Source: an uncultured Bacilli bacterium
GTDB taxonomy: Bacteria > Bacillota_I > Bacilli_A > RF39 > UBA660
Assembly (NCBI GenBank): GCA_934155005.1
Contig: CAKPGR010000023.1
Span: forward strand, 1-13,011
Length of the DNA: 13,011 bases
Reading direction: 5' to 3'
Under the pieces are notes generated by a model. The model ran no database searches and had not been told where the DNA came from. It was given only the letters and a program-made list of their open reading frames with translations. Positions 6,871-13,011 of the stretch are shown here, in pieces (position 1 is the stretch's first letter; every line of letters begins with the position of its first letter). The translations under genes were made by a program, and so were the position numbers.

Positions 6871-6897
6871 AAAACCATCTCCCTTTTATAATATATG

Positions 6898-6924
6898 AAA
6901 AAAAGATGGGTTAGTTCATCTTTT
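6898..6924 (-). terminator. Terminator-like hairpin after the 403-residue gene
   Basis: AAAAGATG (6901-6908) pairs with CATCTTTT (6917-6924) around an 8-base loop. On the minus strand it ends in seven T. It includes the TGA stop of the upstream gene. The stem is AT-rich, so read-through into the LysM gene is plausible, making it an internal attenuator. Confidence 0.6.
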
Positions 6925-8127
6925 ATATACACTAAATTTTAGACTTGAATTAAATTTTAGTTCATCATATTTAATTAATCTTTTTACGCCATTTAAATCA
7001 GAATAATATTTTATATAATTATCATCCTTAAAATAAACTTCATCATTTATATAAACAACATTATCAATATTTGTTGTTTCAAATAAATAAGTTATATTTA
7101 AAATATTTTGAACATTAGATCTATATACTTTATATCCAGAATTTGTTTTCTCATACATATAATAGTATCCAGATAAAACATTACCAACCAAATCCACTTT
7201 TTCATAATTTTTATTATTTGTACTATAAGGATTAAAATACATCTTATCATTTATAGCATCATATATATTAGCCGTTTCAAATGTTTTATTTTTATATTTT
7301 TTTATACCTATTTTTTCATTTCCTATCTCTTTTATTATTTTATTGTTTATTTCATATTGTCTTTTATTAACTGGATCAAAAATATATATTTTGTTATTAA
7401 TTACTCCTTGTACATAAGAATACATAGATATTGCTTTATTTGAAATAATTTTTTTCTTTTTATTATTTTTATAATCAACTATATAAAATTCATGAAATTC
7501 ATAATCATTATTGTAATCTGCTGTTATATAATATTTAGAAAAAAAGCCACTTATATTTTTTTCGTAAGTATCATTTTTAAATAATTTAAGATCTATAATA
7601 TTTTTATTATTTATTAAGTAAAGTCCTTTATAATTTTCTAAACCTATATAAGTATTTTCATCTAAATTATTATATAAAGTTATATTATCTTTTGTTATTT
7701 TATTTTCTTTATCACTACTTTTTATATATTTCATAGCAAAAGTATCTAACTTAGAATCAGTGCCTTTAATAGTCATATAACTATAAAATATATTATCTTT
7801 TTCACATACTAAATTTATAAATTCCGATTTACTAGTTAATGGTAATATACATTTATAGTTTTCATCTTCAAAATATTTAATTTTTTTTATTATTTTACTT
7901 TTATTATAATTTTTATATGTTTGAATATTAAAATTCAAATTATCTTTTGTTATTTCTAAATAATAATTATCAATTTCATTTTTTGTTCTTTTTGTTCTAA
8001 CTTCTTTTATATTAAATCCATCTACTTCATAATTAATAGTATATCCACTAGAAAATATTTGAATACCTATTTGAATTAATAAATAAAACATTAATAAGAA
8101 AAGAAATAATTTTAATAACTTCTTCAT
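6916..8127 (-). CDS. Hypothetical membrane-anchored extracytoplasmic protein
   Basis: I do not recognise this 403-residue protein. Lysines at the N-terminus and one hydrophobic segment (about 4-25) indicate an uncleaved anchor or signal, followed by a long exported region. That region is very rich in Asn, Lys, Tyr and Ile and has alternating short strands, such as NKIYIFDPVNKRQYEINNK, that could form a beta-propeller-like fold. There are only two cysteines (about residues 93 and 109), both in the N-terminal third. The start is well supported: GAGGG 5 bases before the ATG and a strong sigma-A promoter immediately upstream. It may share transcripts with the LysM gene. A role in the envelope is inference from topology only. 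Confidence 0.75.
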   Translation of the reverse strand: MKKLLKLFLFLLMFYLLIQIGIQIFSSGYTINYEVDGFNIKEVRTKRTKNEIDNYYLEITKDNLNFNIQTYKNYNKSKIIKKIKYFEDENYKCILPLTSKSEFINLVCEKDNIFYSYMTIKGTDSKLDTFAMKYIKSSDKENKITKDNITLYNNLDENTYIGLENYKGLYLINNKNIIDLKLFKNDTYEKNISGFFSKYYITADYNNDYEFHEFYIVDYKNNKKKKIISNKAISMYSYVQGVINNKIYIFDPVNKRQYEINNKIIKEIGNEKIGIKKYKNKTFETANIYDAINDKMYFNPYSTNNKNYEKVDLVGNVLSGYYYMYEKTNSGYKVYRSNVQNILNITYLFETTNIDNVVYINDEVYFKDDNYIKYYSDLNGVKRLIKYDELKFNSSLKFSVYKR

Positions 8128-8143
8128 ATTATCCCTCTAATTA

Positions 8144-8172
8144 ATTATAAGATATATTTTCTATTTTTTCAA
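8144..8172 (-). promoter_or_regulatory. Sigma-A promoter of the 403-residue gene
   Basis: TTGAAA (8167-8172) and TATAAT (8144-8149) are separated by exactly 17 bases. TATAAT is only 5 bases before the Shine-Dalgarno sequence AGAGGGA, implying a leader of about 10 nt. Confidence 0.7.
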
Positions 8173-8192
8173 TTATTTATAGGTGTTTAATT

Positions 8193-8222
8193 CACAACAT
8201 TTTAACCAATTAACATAAATTA
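8193..8222 (+). promoter_or_regulatory. Sigma-K-type promoter of the coat protein gene
   Basis: CATAAATTA (8214-8222) matches the sigma-K -10 consensus CATANNNTA, and CACA (8193-8196) gives the short AC -35 element 17 bases upstream. Late mother-cell expression fits a CotY/CotZ-type coat gene. No good sigma-A promoter is seen on this strand. Confidence 0.55.
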
Positions 8223-8251
8223 TATTGAAAATAAAAGAAGGGGTGGATTAT

Positions 8252-8671
8252 ATGTGTAATAATACTGAATCAGGTTGCATCGCTGACATATTAAAAGTTA
8301 TTTGTGTTCTTCAACAAAACGCTAATTGTGGTGATGGATGTTTAGATACTTGTGATAGAGGTTTTTTAGGTTGTTCTACAACTTGTCTAAATTGTAATAC
8401 TAGACCTATAACTTTATATACATGTGCTACTGGAAGTACACCACTTAGTATGCCAATAAGCAAAGATCCAAGTGTTGATACTACATCAAGTGTATTTAGA
8501 GTTGAAAAAATAGACGAAAACTGTGCAACTTTTAGAGTTTTAGCAACTAATGACGACCAAGCTGAAAAAGCTACAATTCCATATGTTGCAACTAATTCTT
8601 TTTTCACAATGAATTTAAACTGTTGCTGCTGTCTTAGATGTTTAAACGATACTTATGTTGAATGCATATAA
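8252..8671 (+). CDS. CotY/CotZ-family spore coat (crust) protein
   Basis: This 139-residue protein has 17 cysteines, including a CCCC run at 124-127. The order of features matches the CotY/CotZ family: an N-terminal ADILKVICVLQQNA helix with Cys-rich segments, a central FRVEKIDENCATFRVL strand pair, and a C-terminal NCCCCLRCLN. In Bacillus these proteins form the disulfide-linked hexagonal crust or exosporium base layer of the spore. The ATG at 8252 is chosen because AAGGGGTGG precedes it at normal spacing. A TTG frame start at 8225 lies near the predicted transcription start and has no ribosome-binding site. It has its own sigma-K-like promoter and a strong terminator. CotY and CotZ cannot be told apart by eye. 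Confidence 0.85.
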   Translation: MCNNTESGCIADILKVICVLQQNANCGDGCLDTCDRGFLGCSTTCLNCNTRPITLYTCATGSTPLSMPISKDPSVDTTSSVFRVEKIDENCATFRVLATNDDQAEKATIPYVATNSFFTMNLNCCCCLRCLNDTYVECI

Positions 8672-8672
8672 T

Positions 8673-8698
8673 AAAAACTACACAAACGTGTAGTTTTT
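8673..8698. terminator. Bidirectional terminator between the coat gene and the pilin-like gene
   Basis: A perfect 11-bp stem, AAAAACTACAC (8673-8683) with GTGTAGTTTTT (8688-8698), encloses a 4-base loop. T-runs occur on both strands. It starts 1 base after the coat stop and overlaps the stop triplet of the convergent gene (8697-8699). Confidence 0.85.
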
Positions 8699-10103
8699 AT
8701 TTTAAATTATCAATTCTAACCCACAAATCAGTAGAAGCAGTGCTTACTGTTTTAGCAGCAGGTACACCACCATTAAATTGATTTTTAACACCTATTGCAT
8801 ACCACCAATTATCACTTCCAACACTACCATCAAGTGTCGTTCCACCATAATTTGATTTAGCAAGTCCTTTAAATCCATTATCTGTCCAAGAAACTTTAAC
8901 AGCTTTATAGCCTGTTACACTCTCAGTAGTTTTAATTGGATTTGAAGTTTGTATCCACCTATTATATCCAGAGACATCAGAATATTGTAATAAAAATTCA
9001 AATTCATTTTTACTATTTCGATACTCTTCCAAATTATATAGTATACTTTGCCTATGAAGTGAATCATATCCATCTTTGGTTAAAGATTGTGAAATAGAAG
9101 ACCACATATTAGTACCACTCAAATTATTATGATGGAAAACTCTAATCCATGTTGCACCATCAAATTGTTTAATAGGAACATATACATTACCAACCAAGAC
9201 TACCTTTTCATTTTCAAAAGCTGAAATTACGTTACCACTATCATCTTCTAAATCATCACTCATATAAACTAAATCATAAGTATTATTATCACTTGAAACA
9301 TATGTTTTATTACCATAATATGTAATATTAGGTTTATGATTTACAATAATATAATCAAGACTATATGAATTTTCTAAATCAATAATAATACATTGTTCTT
9401 TTGTATTACCACTTGATATAGTATTTAAATTACCATCTGTAATATAATTACTATTATTAATACTACTTCCAATATTTTTTTTACCAAAAGCAACATTTTC
9501 GCCTTCATAAATTGCTTTTATTTGAGCCCAGTTATTAGATATATTACTACTATTACCATTAATACAATTTTTTATATATCTAACATTATTTAAATCATTA
9601 TTTTTTCTATCACTACTAAGATATTCTAAAGTCAATTGTCCTGATGTACTATTTATTATATTTTTATTTATATTGGTATTTAAAAATGTTTTTATATCCA
9701 TATAACTATTATTATAAGAAAGTTTTAAAATTGTATTATTATTACTTTTTACTTCTGTAATTCCACTATTATAATTTGAATCACCAACTAAAATAGATAG
9801 TATCTCATCTTTTCTTAAGTATACTTCTGTATACATTTTAGAGCCATTAGTATTATTAACCCTAGGACTAGTTAAAGTTATAGAATAGTATCCATTAGCT
9901 TTAATTTTAAAATCAACAGGTTCTGTAAAATTTTCTGTTTTAACAATTTGAGATAAATTTACTTCACCTAAAACTTTTTCTTTTAATTTTTCTAAAACAT
10001 TTTTTCTACTATTTAAAAGGCCTAATATAGAAATTAAAATAACAATAAAAACAATTAAAACAGTGTATATTAATCCTGATATTGCAAAACCTTTTTTATT
10101 CAT
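8697..10103 (-). CDS. Pilin-like-anchored surface protein with discoidin-like (F5/8 type C) and WWYAIG-type C-terminal domains
   Basis: This 468-residue protein begins MNKKGFAISGLIYTVLIVF, a basic, Gly-Phe-started hydrophobic helix (about 5-30) resembling a type IV pilin or prepilin start but without the usual Glu at mature position 5. A region with strands (about 60-165) follows. Next comes a discoidin/F5-8C-like segment (about 192-322) with NVAFGKKN, ITDGNLNT, IIIDLENSYSLDYIIV and ATWIRVFHH. The last part (about 340-468) has RWIQTSNP, VTGYKAVKVSWT, GLAKSNYGGTT, NWWYAIG, FNGGVP and LWVRID. I have the impression this pattern recurs in gut Firmicutes, but I know no function for it. The ATG at 10103 has AGGAGGT 7 bases upstream; a GTG at 10112 lies inside that site. 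The promoter sits in the end of ligA. Sugar or glycan binding is inferred from the discoidin-like part. Confidence 0.75.
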   Translation of the reverse strand: MNKKGFAISGLIYTVLIVFIVILISILGLLNSRKNVLEKLKEKVLGEVNLSQIVKTENFTEPVDFKIKANGYYSITLTSPRVNNTNGSKMYTEVYLRKDEILSILVGDSNYNSGITEVKSNNNTILKLSYNNSYMDIKTFLNTNINKNIINSTSGQLTLEYLSSDRKNNDLNNVRYIKNCINGNSSNISNNWAQIKAIYEGENVAFGKKNIGSSINNSNYITDGNLNTISSGNTKEQCIIIDLENSYSLDYIIVNHKPNITYYGNKTYVSSDNNTYDLVYMSDDLEDDSGNVISAFENEKVVLVGNVYVPIKQFDGATWIRVFHHNNLSGTNMWSSISQSLTKDGYDSLHRQSILYNLEEYRNSKNEFEFLLQYSDVSGYNRWIQTSNPIKTTESVTGYKAVKVSWTDNGFKGLAKSNYGGTTLDGSVGSDNWWYAIGVKNQFNGGVPAAKTVSTASTDLWVRIDNLK

Positions 10104-10123
10104 AATATACACCTCCTAACTCA

Positions 10124-10151
10124 ATTATACTTTATTTTCCTAGTTTTTCAA
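10124..10151 (-). promoter_or_regulatory. Promoter of the pilin-like gene, embedded in the 3' end of ligA
   Basis: TTGAAA (10146-10151) lies in the last ligA codons and TATAAT (10124-10129) just after the ligA stop, with 16 bases between them. TATAAT is 6 bases before AGGAGGT. No terminator follows ligA, so co-transcription with ligA is also possible. Confidence 0.65.
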
Positions 10152-12117
10152 CAAATTCTTTTTCTTCTATTATTTCAATATTTAATTTTTTTGCTTTATC
10201 ATATTTACTACCAGGTTTTATACCTACAACCACAGCATTTGTTTTACTTGTGACAGAATTAGTAACCTTTCCACCACGTTTTTCTATTTCTTCTCTAGCT
10301 TCTTCCCTAGTCATTTGTTCTAATGTTCCTGTTAAAACAAAGGTTTTTTCATTAAAATAGTCATCTATTATTTTTTCTTTTCCTAAATAATTCATATTTA
10401 AACCAACATTTTTTAATCCCTCAATTATTTCTATATTCTTTGAATCATCAAAATAATCACGAATTGATTTTGCTATTTTACTTCCAAAATTAGGAATACT
10501 TTCTATTTCTTCATATGTAGCGCCAATAATATTATCCATAGATTTATATTCTTCTGCTAATAGTGTAGCCATTTTTTTTCCTACATGTCTAATTCCTAAG
10601 GCAAACAATAATTTTTCTAATGAATTTTCTTTACTTTTATTAACAGCATTTAATAAATTATTAATACTTTTTTCTCCAAATCCTTCTAATTCTTTTATTT
10701 CTTCTTTATATTTATCTAATTTATAGTAATCTAATATATTTTTCAAATAACCTCTATTATAAAAATCTTCAACTATTGATTCTCCAAATCCTTCTATATT
10801 CATAGTATCTCTTGAAGCAAAATGAATTAAATTTTCTATTTTTCTAGCATCACATTTAGGATTAGGGCAATAATAGGCAACCTCATTTTCCATTTTCTCT
10901 ATTTTAGTACCACATATTGGACAATTTGATATCATCCTAATAATTTTTTCAGTACCATCTCTTCTACTTTTTTCTACTCTAACAACTTCTGGAATCACAT
11001 CACCAGCTTTATGAAGAACGATAGTATCATTTATTCTTATATCTTTTTCTTTTATATAATCCTCATTATGTAAAGTTACACTACTTATAACAGATCCTGC
11101 TAAATGCACTGGATTTAAATCTGCTCTTGGTGTTATTTTACCAGTTCTTCCTACACAAAATTCAATATCTATAATTTTTGTTAAAACTTCTTCAGCTGGA
11201 AATTTATAAGCAATAGCCCATTTAGGTGTTCTAGCTGTATATCCCAATTTTTTTTGATCATTAAAATCATTTACTTTTATAACTATACCATCTATTTCAT
11301 AAGGTAATTCTGGTCTTTTTTCTTTCCAATTATTAATATAATTTATTACTTCATCTATATTTTCACAAACTGTTATATTTGGATTAATTGTAAATCCTAA
11401 TTTTTTCATAAAGTCTAGGGACTCTTTATGAGTTTTAATTTGATATTTTCCATATTCTGGTAAATGATAGATAAATGTTGATAAATTTCTTTTGGCAGCT
11501 ATACTAGAATCTAGTTGTCTAACTGATCCAGCTGCTGCATTTCTTGGGTTAGCAAATAAAGTTTCATTTTTATTTTTTCTTTCTTCATTTAATTTTAGAA
11601 AAGCTTTTTTTGGCATATATATTTCGCCACGAACTTCTATTTCTTCTTTAAAAGGAATTCTTAAAGGGATATTTTTTATAGTTTCAGCATTATGAGTAAT
11701 ATCTTCTCCAACAACACCATCACCACGTGTAGCAGCTCTTTTAAGTTTACCATTTTGATATAATAACGAAACAGATAATCCATCTATTTTAAGTTCACAA
11801 ACATATTTTGGATTACTAATTATTTTCTTTACCTTTTTATCAAAATCAATTATCTCATCTTCATTAAAGATATCACCAAGTGACATCATAGGAACATTAT
11901 GTGTCACTTTTTTAAATTCATCAATTATTTTTCCACCAACTCTTTTTGTTGGCGAATTTTCTTTTATTAAATCTGGATATTTTTTTTCTAACTTTTCTAG
12001 CTCACTATAAAGATCATCATATTCTTGATCAGTTATAGTTGGCATATCTAGTTCATAATAATTACGACTTGCTTCATTTAATATATTAACTAATTCTTCT
12101 ATTCTTTTATTAATCAT
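10132..12117 (-). CDS. ligA: NAD-dependent DNA ligase LigA
   Basis: This 661-residue cytoplasmic enzyme seals nicks in duplex DNA during replication and repair using NAD+. Domain Ia (about 1-60, with YYELDMPTITDQEYDDL) is followed by SPTKRVGG and the adenylation domain, with the catalytic lysine 110 in CELKIDG and with RGDGVVGEDIT. Then come the OB-fold, a Cys4 zinc finger (C399, C402, C417, C422), helix-hairpin-helix repeats and a C-terminal BRCT domain (about 588-661). Length and all key residues are normal. The start at ATG 12117 is preferred because GGTGAT lies directly upstream, as in neighbouring genes; an upstream ATG at 12129 overlaps that site. It lies between two unrelated surface-protein genes, not next to the pcrA and gat genes that often accompany it in other Firmicutes. 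Confidence 0.97.
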   Translation of the reverse strand: MINKRIEELVNILNEASRNYYELDMPTITDQEYDDLYSELEKLEKKYPDLIKENSPTKRVGGKIIDEFKKVTHNVPMMSLGDIFNEDEIIDFDKKVKKIISNPKYVCELKIDGLSVSLLYQNGKLKRAATRGDGVVGEDITHNAETIKNIPLRIPFKEEIEVRGEIYMPKKAFLKLNEERKNKNETLFANPRNAAAGSVRQLDSSIAAKRNLSTFIYHLPEYGKYQIKTHKESLDFMKKLGFTINPNITVCENIDEVINYINNWKEKRPELPYEIDGIVIKVNDFNDQKKLGYTARTPKWAIAYKFPAEEVLTKIIDIEFCVGRTGKITPRADLNPVHLAGSVISSVTLHNEDYIKEKDIRINDTIVLHKAGDVIPEVVRVEKSRRDGTEKIIRMISNCPICGTKIEKMENEVAYYCPNPKCDARKIENLIHFASRDTMNIEGFGESIVEDFYNRGYLKNILDYYKLDKYKEEIKELEGFGEKSINNLLNAVNKSKENSLEKLLFALGIRHVGKKMATLLAEEYKSMDNIIGATYEEIESIPNFGSKIAKSIRDYFDDSKNIEIIEGLKNVGLNMNYLGKEKIIDDYFNEKTFVLTGTLEQMTREEAREEIEKRGGKVTNSVTSKTNAVVVGIKPGSKYDKAKKLNIEIIEEKEFVEKLGK

Positions 12118-12133
12118 AATTATCACCATTATT

Positions 12134-12162
12134 ATTATACCAAAAAATAAATTTTATTTAAA
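12134..12162 (-). promoter_or_regulatory. Sigma-A promoter of ligA
   Basis: TATAAT (12134-12139) is preceded by TGG (extended -10), with TTTAAA (12157-12162) 17 bases upstream as a weak -35. TATAAT is 6 bases from the GGTGAT ribosome-binding site. Confidence 0.6.
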
Positions 12163-12163
12163 T

Positions 12164-12188
12164 AAAAAAGAATTGAAATCCAATTCTT
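12164..12188 (-). terminator. Terminator of the tail-tip-like surface gene
   Basis: An 8-bp stem AAGAATTG/CAATTCTT (12168-12175 with 12181-12188) encloses a 5-base loop and ends in six T on the minus strand. It overlaps the stop codon at 12187-12189 and insulates ligA, whose promoter begins a few bases further on. Confidence 0.75.
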
Positions 12189-13002
12189 ATGAAACTCTTT
12201 TATACATATAAACAGTTATATATGGATTTTGCACTGAAAAAGATGTTCCAGAACCTGTTGAGCCTGTTGTTGATGAATTTGTTGTTACACTATGCGAATG
12301 GTTTGCAACTCCACTTATACTATTTGCATAATAATCTGATACTGTATGTGTATGATTACCAGCAGAACTTGTTGAAGAATTATTATTATTTATATTAGAT
12401 GCTCCTAATCCTGTAAAAGTAGTACCTCCTGCTGTCATTGCATAAACATATCCATATGTCAAATGTGTATGATTACCATTAGTACTAGTTGTACGACTTG
12501 ATGATGTATATCCAATCTTATATCCAGATCCTGTTGCAGCAGCTGTTCCAGATAATGATGGGATACTATGATTATGGCTTGGAAGGTTTGACGTTGTAAG
12601 CGTCGTTGTACTACTTCCGCCTGTCTTACTTACTGCATTAAAATTGGTATTACTCGTATCTACTCCAACTAATGTTCTACCACTTCCATATGCTTCCCAT
12701 GTTCCACCAAATTTTTTAGATACATCAGATGCACTTTTTATATCTGTTGATATATAAATACTTCCTACTGGATACATTTTATCTAACATTGAATTAATTT
12801 CTTTTTTTAATTCATCATATTTATCAGCTATACTATATAAATCATCAAGTGAATCTTGAAGCGTTGCATCACTTCCTAAGTTAGAGCCTGTTGGAGCATT
12901 CACTGATATTCCATTTGCATAAAAATTACTTCCTGCATATACTCCTACACTTCCAAATATTATTCCACTTATTATTATTCCTAGTATTATCTTCTTATTC
13001 AT
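12187..13002 (-). CDS. Secreted protein with phage baseplate/tail-fibre-tip-like domain; shares its N-terminus with the gene at 5135-5950
   Basis: This 271-residue protein has a signal peptide or anchor (1-23, VYA before G24), then the constant module SVNAPTGSNLGS...LDDLYS (about 33-57), a short predicted coiled segment (58-75), and a domain typical of T4 gp10/gp12-like phage baseplate and short-tail-fibre proteins. The marks of that domain are MYPVGSIYIST (76-86), FGGTWEAYGSGRTLVGVD (98-115), KTGGS, TTSNLPSHNH (136-145) and a final NPYITVYMYKRV. Four H-x-H motifs (143-145, 178-180, 217-219, 235-237) match the metal-binding motifs of trimeric fibre tips. There are no phage genes nearby, and the export signal is unlike any phage tail protein, so this appears to be a host surface protein that recruited a fibre tip. 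Only 9 bases upstream are visible, so its promoter and ribosome-binding site lie off the window. Confidence 0.82.
   Translation of the reverse strand: MNKKIILGIIISGIIFGSVGVYAGSNFYANGISVNAPTGSNLGSDATLQDSLDDLYSIADKYDELKKEINSMLDKMYPVGSIYISTDIKSASDVSKKFGGTWEAYGSGRTLVGVDTSNTNFNAVSKTGGSSTTTLTTSNLPSHNHSIPSLSGTAAATGSGYKIGYTSSSRTTSTNGNHTHLTYGYVYAMTAGGTTFTGLGASNINNNNSSTSSAGNHTHTVSDYYANSISGVANHSHSVTTNSSTTGSTGSGTSFSVQNPYITVYMYKRVS
12832..13002 (-). repeat. Paralogous N-terminal module, copy 2
   Basis: This is the counterpart of 5780-5950: the same signal sequence and LDDLYS-ending module, followed by an unrelated C-terminal domain. Even the bases before the ATG (GATAAAA) are alike in the two genes. Confidence 0.8.
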
Positions 13003-13011
13003 TTTTTATCT

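Noticed and set aside
8311..8607. 98-codon frame opposite the coat protein gene
   Set aside because: It is entirely antisense to a well-supported cysteine-rich coat gene and has no ribosome-binding site; its length follows from codon bias on the other strand.
12187..13002. Prophage remnant, because of the tail-fibre-like domain
   Set aside because: There is no other phage gene in the window. The protein has a bacterial signal peptide shared with an unrelated surface protein, and it is intact with its own terminator.
1..13011. Mollicutes-type genetic code with TGA as Trp, suggested by the high AT content
   Set aside because: TGA terminates gerB and the 403-residue gene at sensible positions, Trp is encoded by TGG, and sporulation genes are present.
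1..13011. CRISPR array, tRNA, rRNA or insertion sequence
   Set aside because: I saw no regularly spaced repeats, no tRNA-like cloverleaf with a TTCRA arm, and no transposase or terminal inverted repeats.

Overview
The window is strongly AT-rich and densely packed. It reads with the standard bacterial code: TGA ends two genes and Trp is TGG. A gerA-gerC-gerB spore-germinant receptor operon and a cysteine-rich CotY/CotZ-type spore coat protein mark it as an endospore-forming Bacillota. Base composition, gene style and the secreted proteins suggest an uncultured gut lineage, for example an Erysipelotrichia/RF39-like Bacilli or a low-GC clostridial group. That placement is inference; no marker gene fixes it.

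Layout from left to right. An AT-rich left flank (1-193) holds an inverted repeat, a GNRA-type hairpin and a ribosome-binding-like site pointing off the left edge. A TrmA/RlmD-type RNA uracil-C5 methyltransferase follows on the minus strand (194-1360). Divergent from it is the plus-strand germination operon gerA-gerC-gerB (1441-5129), whose reading frames overlap by 8 and 11 bases. Converging on gerB is a secreted protein with a YWTS...GVRP C-terminus (5135-5950, minus). It has a long leader with a G9 run and a terminator-like hairpin. Then come a 25-residue membrane peptide too short for ordinary ORF calling (6218-6295), a three-LysM protein (6427-6870) and an unknown membrane-anchored protein (6916-8127), all minus. 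The coat protein (8252-8671, plus) has a good sigma-K-like promoter. It is followed on the minus strand by a pilin-like-anchored protein with a discoidin-like domain (8697-10103), NAD-dependent DNA ligase LigA (10132-12117) and a second secreted protein (12187-13002).

The most interesting feature is the pair at 5135-5950 and 12187-13002. Their first 57 residues are nearly the same (41 identities, with recognisable similarity at DNA level), but their C-termini are unrelated. One ends in a C-type-lectin/FGE-like or DUF6273-like domain. The other ends in a phage baseplate/tail-fibre-tip domain with four H-x-H motifs. This looks like a modular family of exported proteins in which one export/assembly module carries exchangeable recognition tips. 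Together with the pilin-like discoidin protein, the LysM protein and the coat protein, the window is rich in envelope or spore-surface components interleaved with housekeeping genes.

Transcription signals are compact. Four minus-strand genes have TATAAT only 5-6 bases before the Shine-Dalgarno sequence, implying leaders of roughly 10-15 nt, and five terminator-like hairpins overlap stop codons. The exceptions, with long structured leaders, are the G9-preceded surface gene and the small membrane peptide. Those two are the best candidates for regulated or phase-variable expression.
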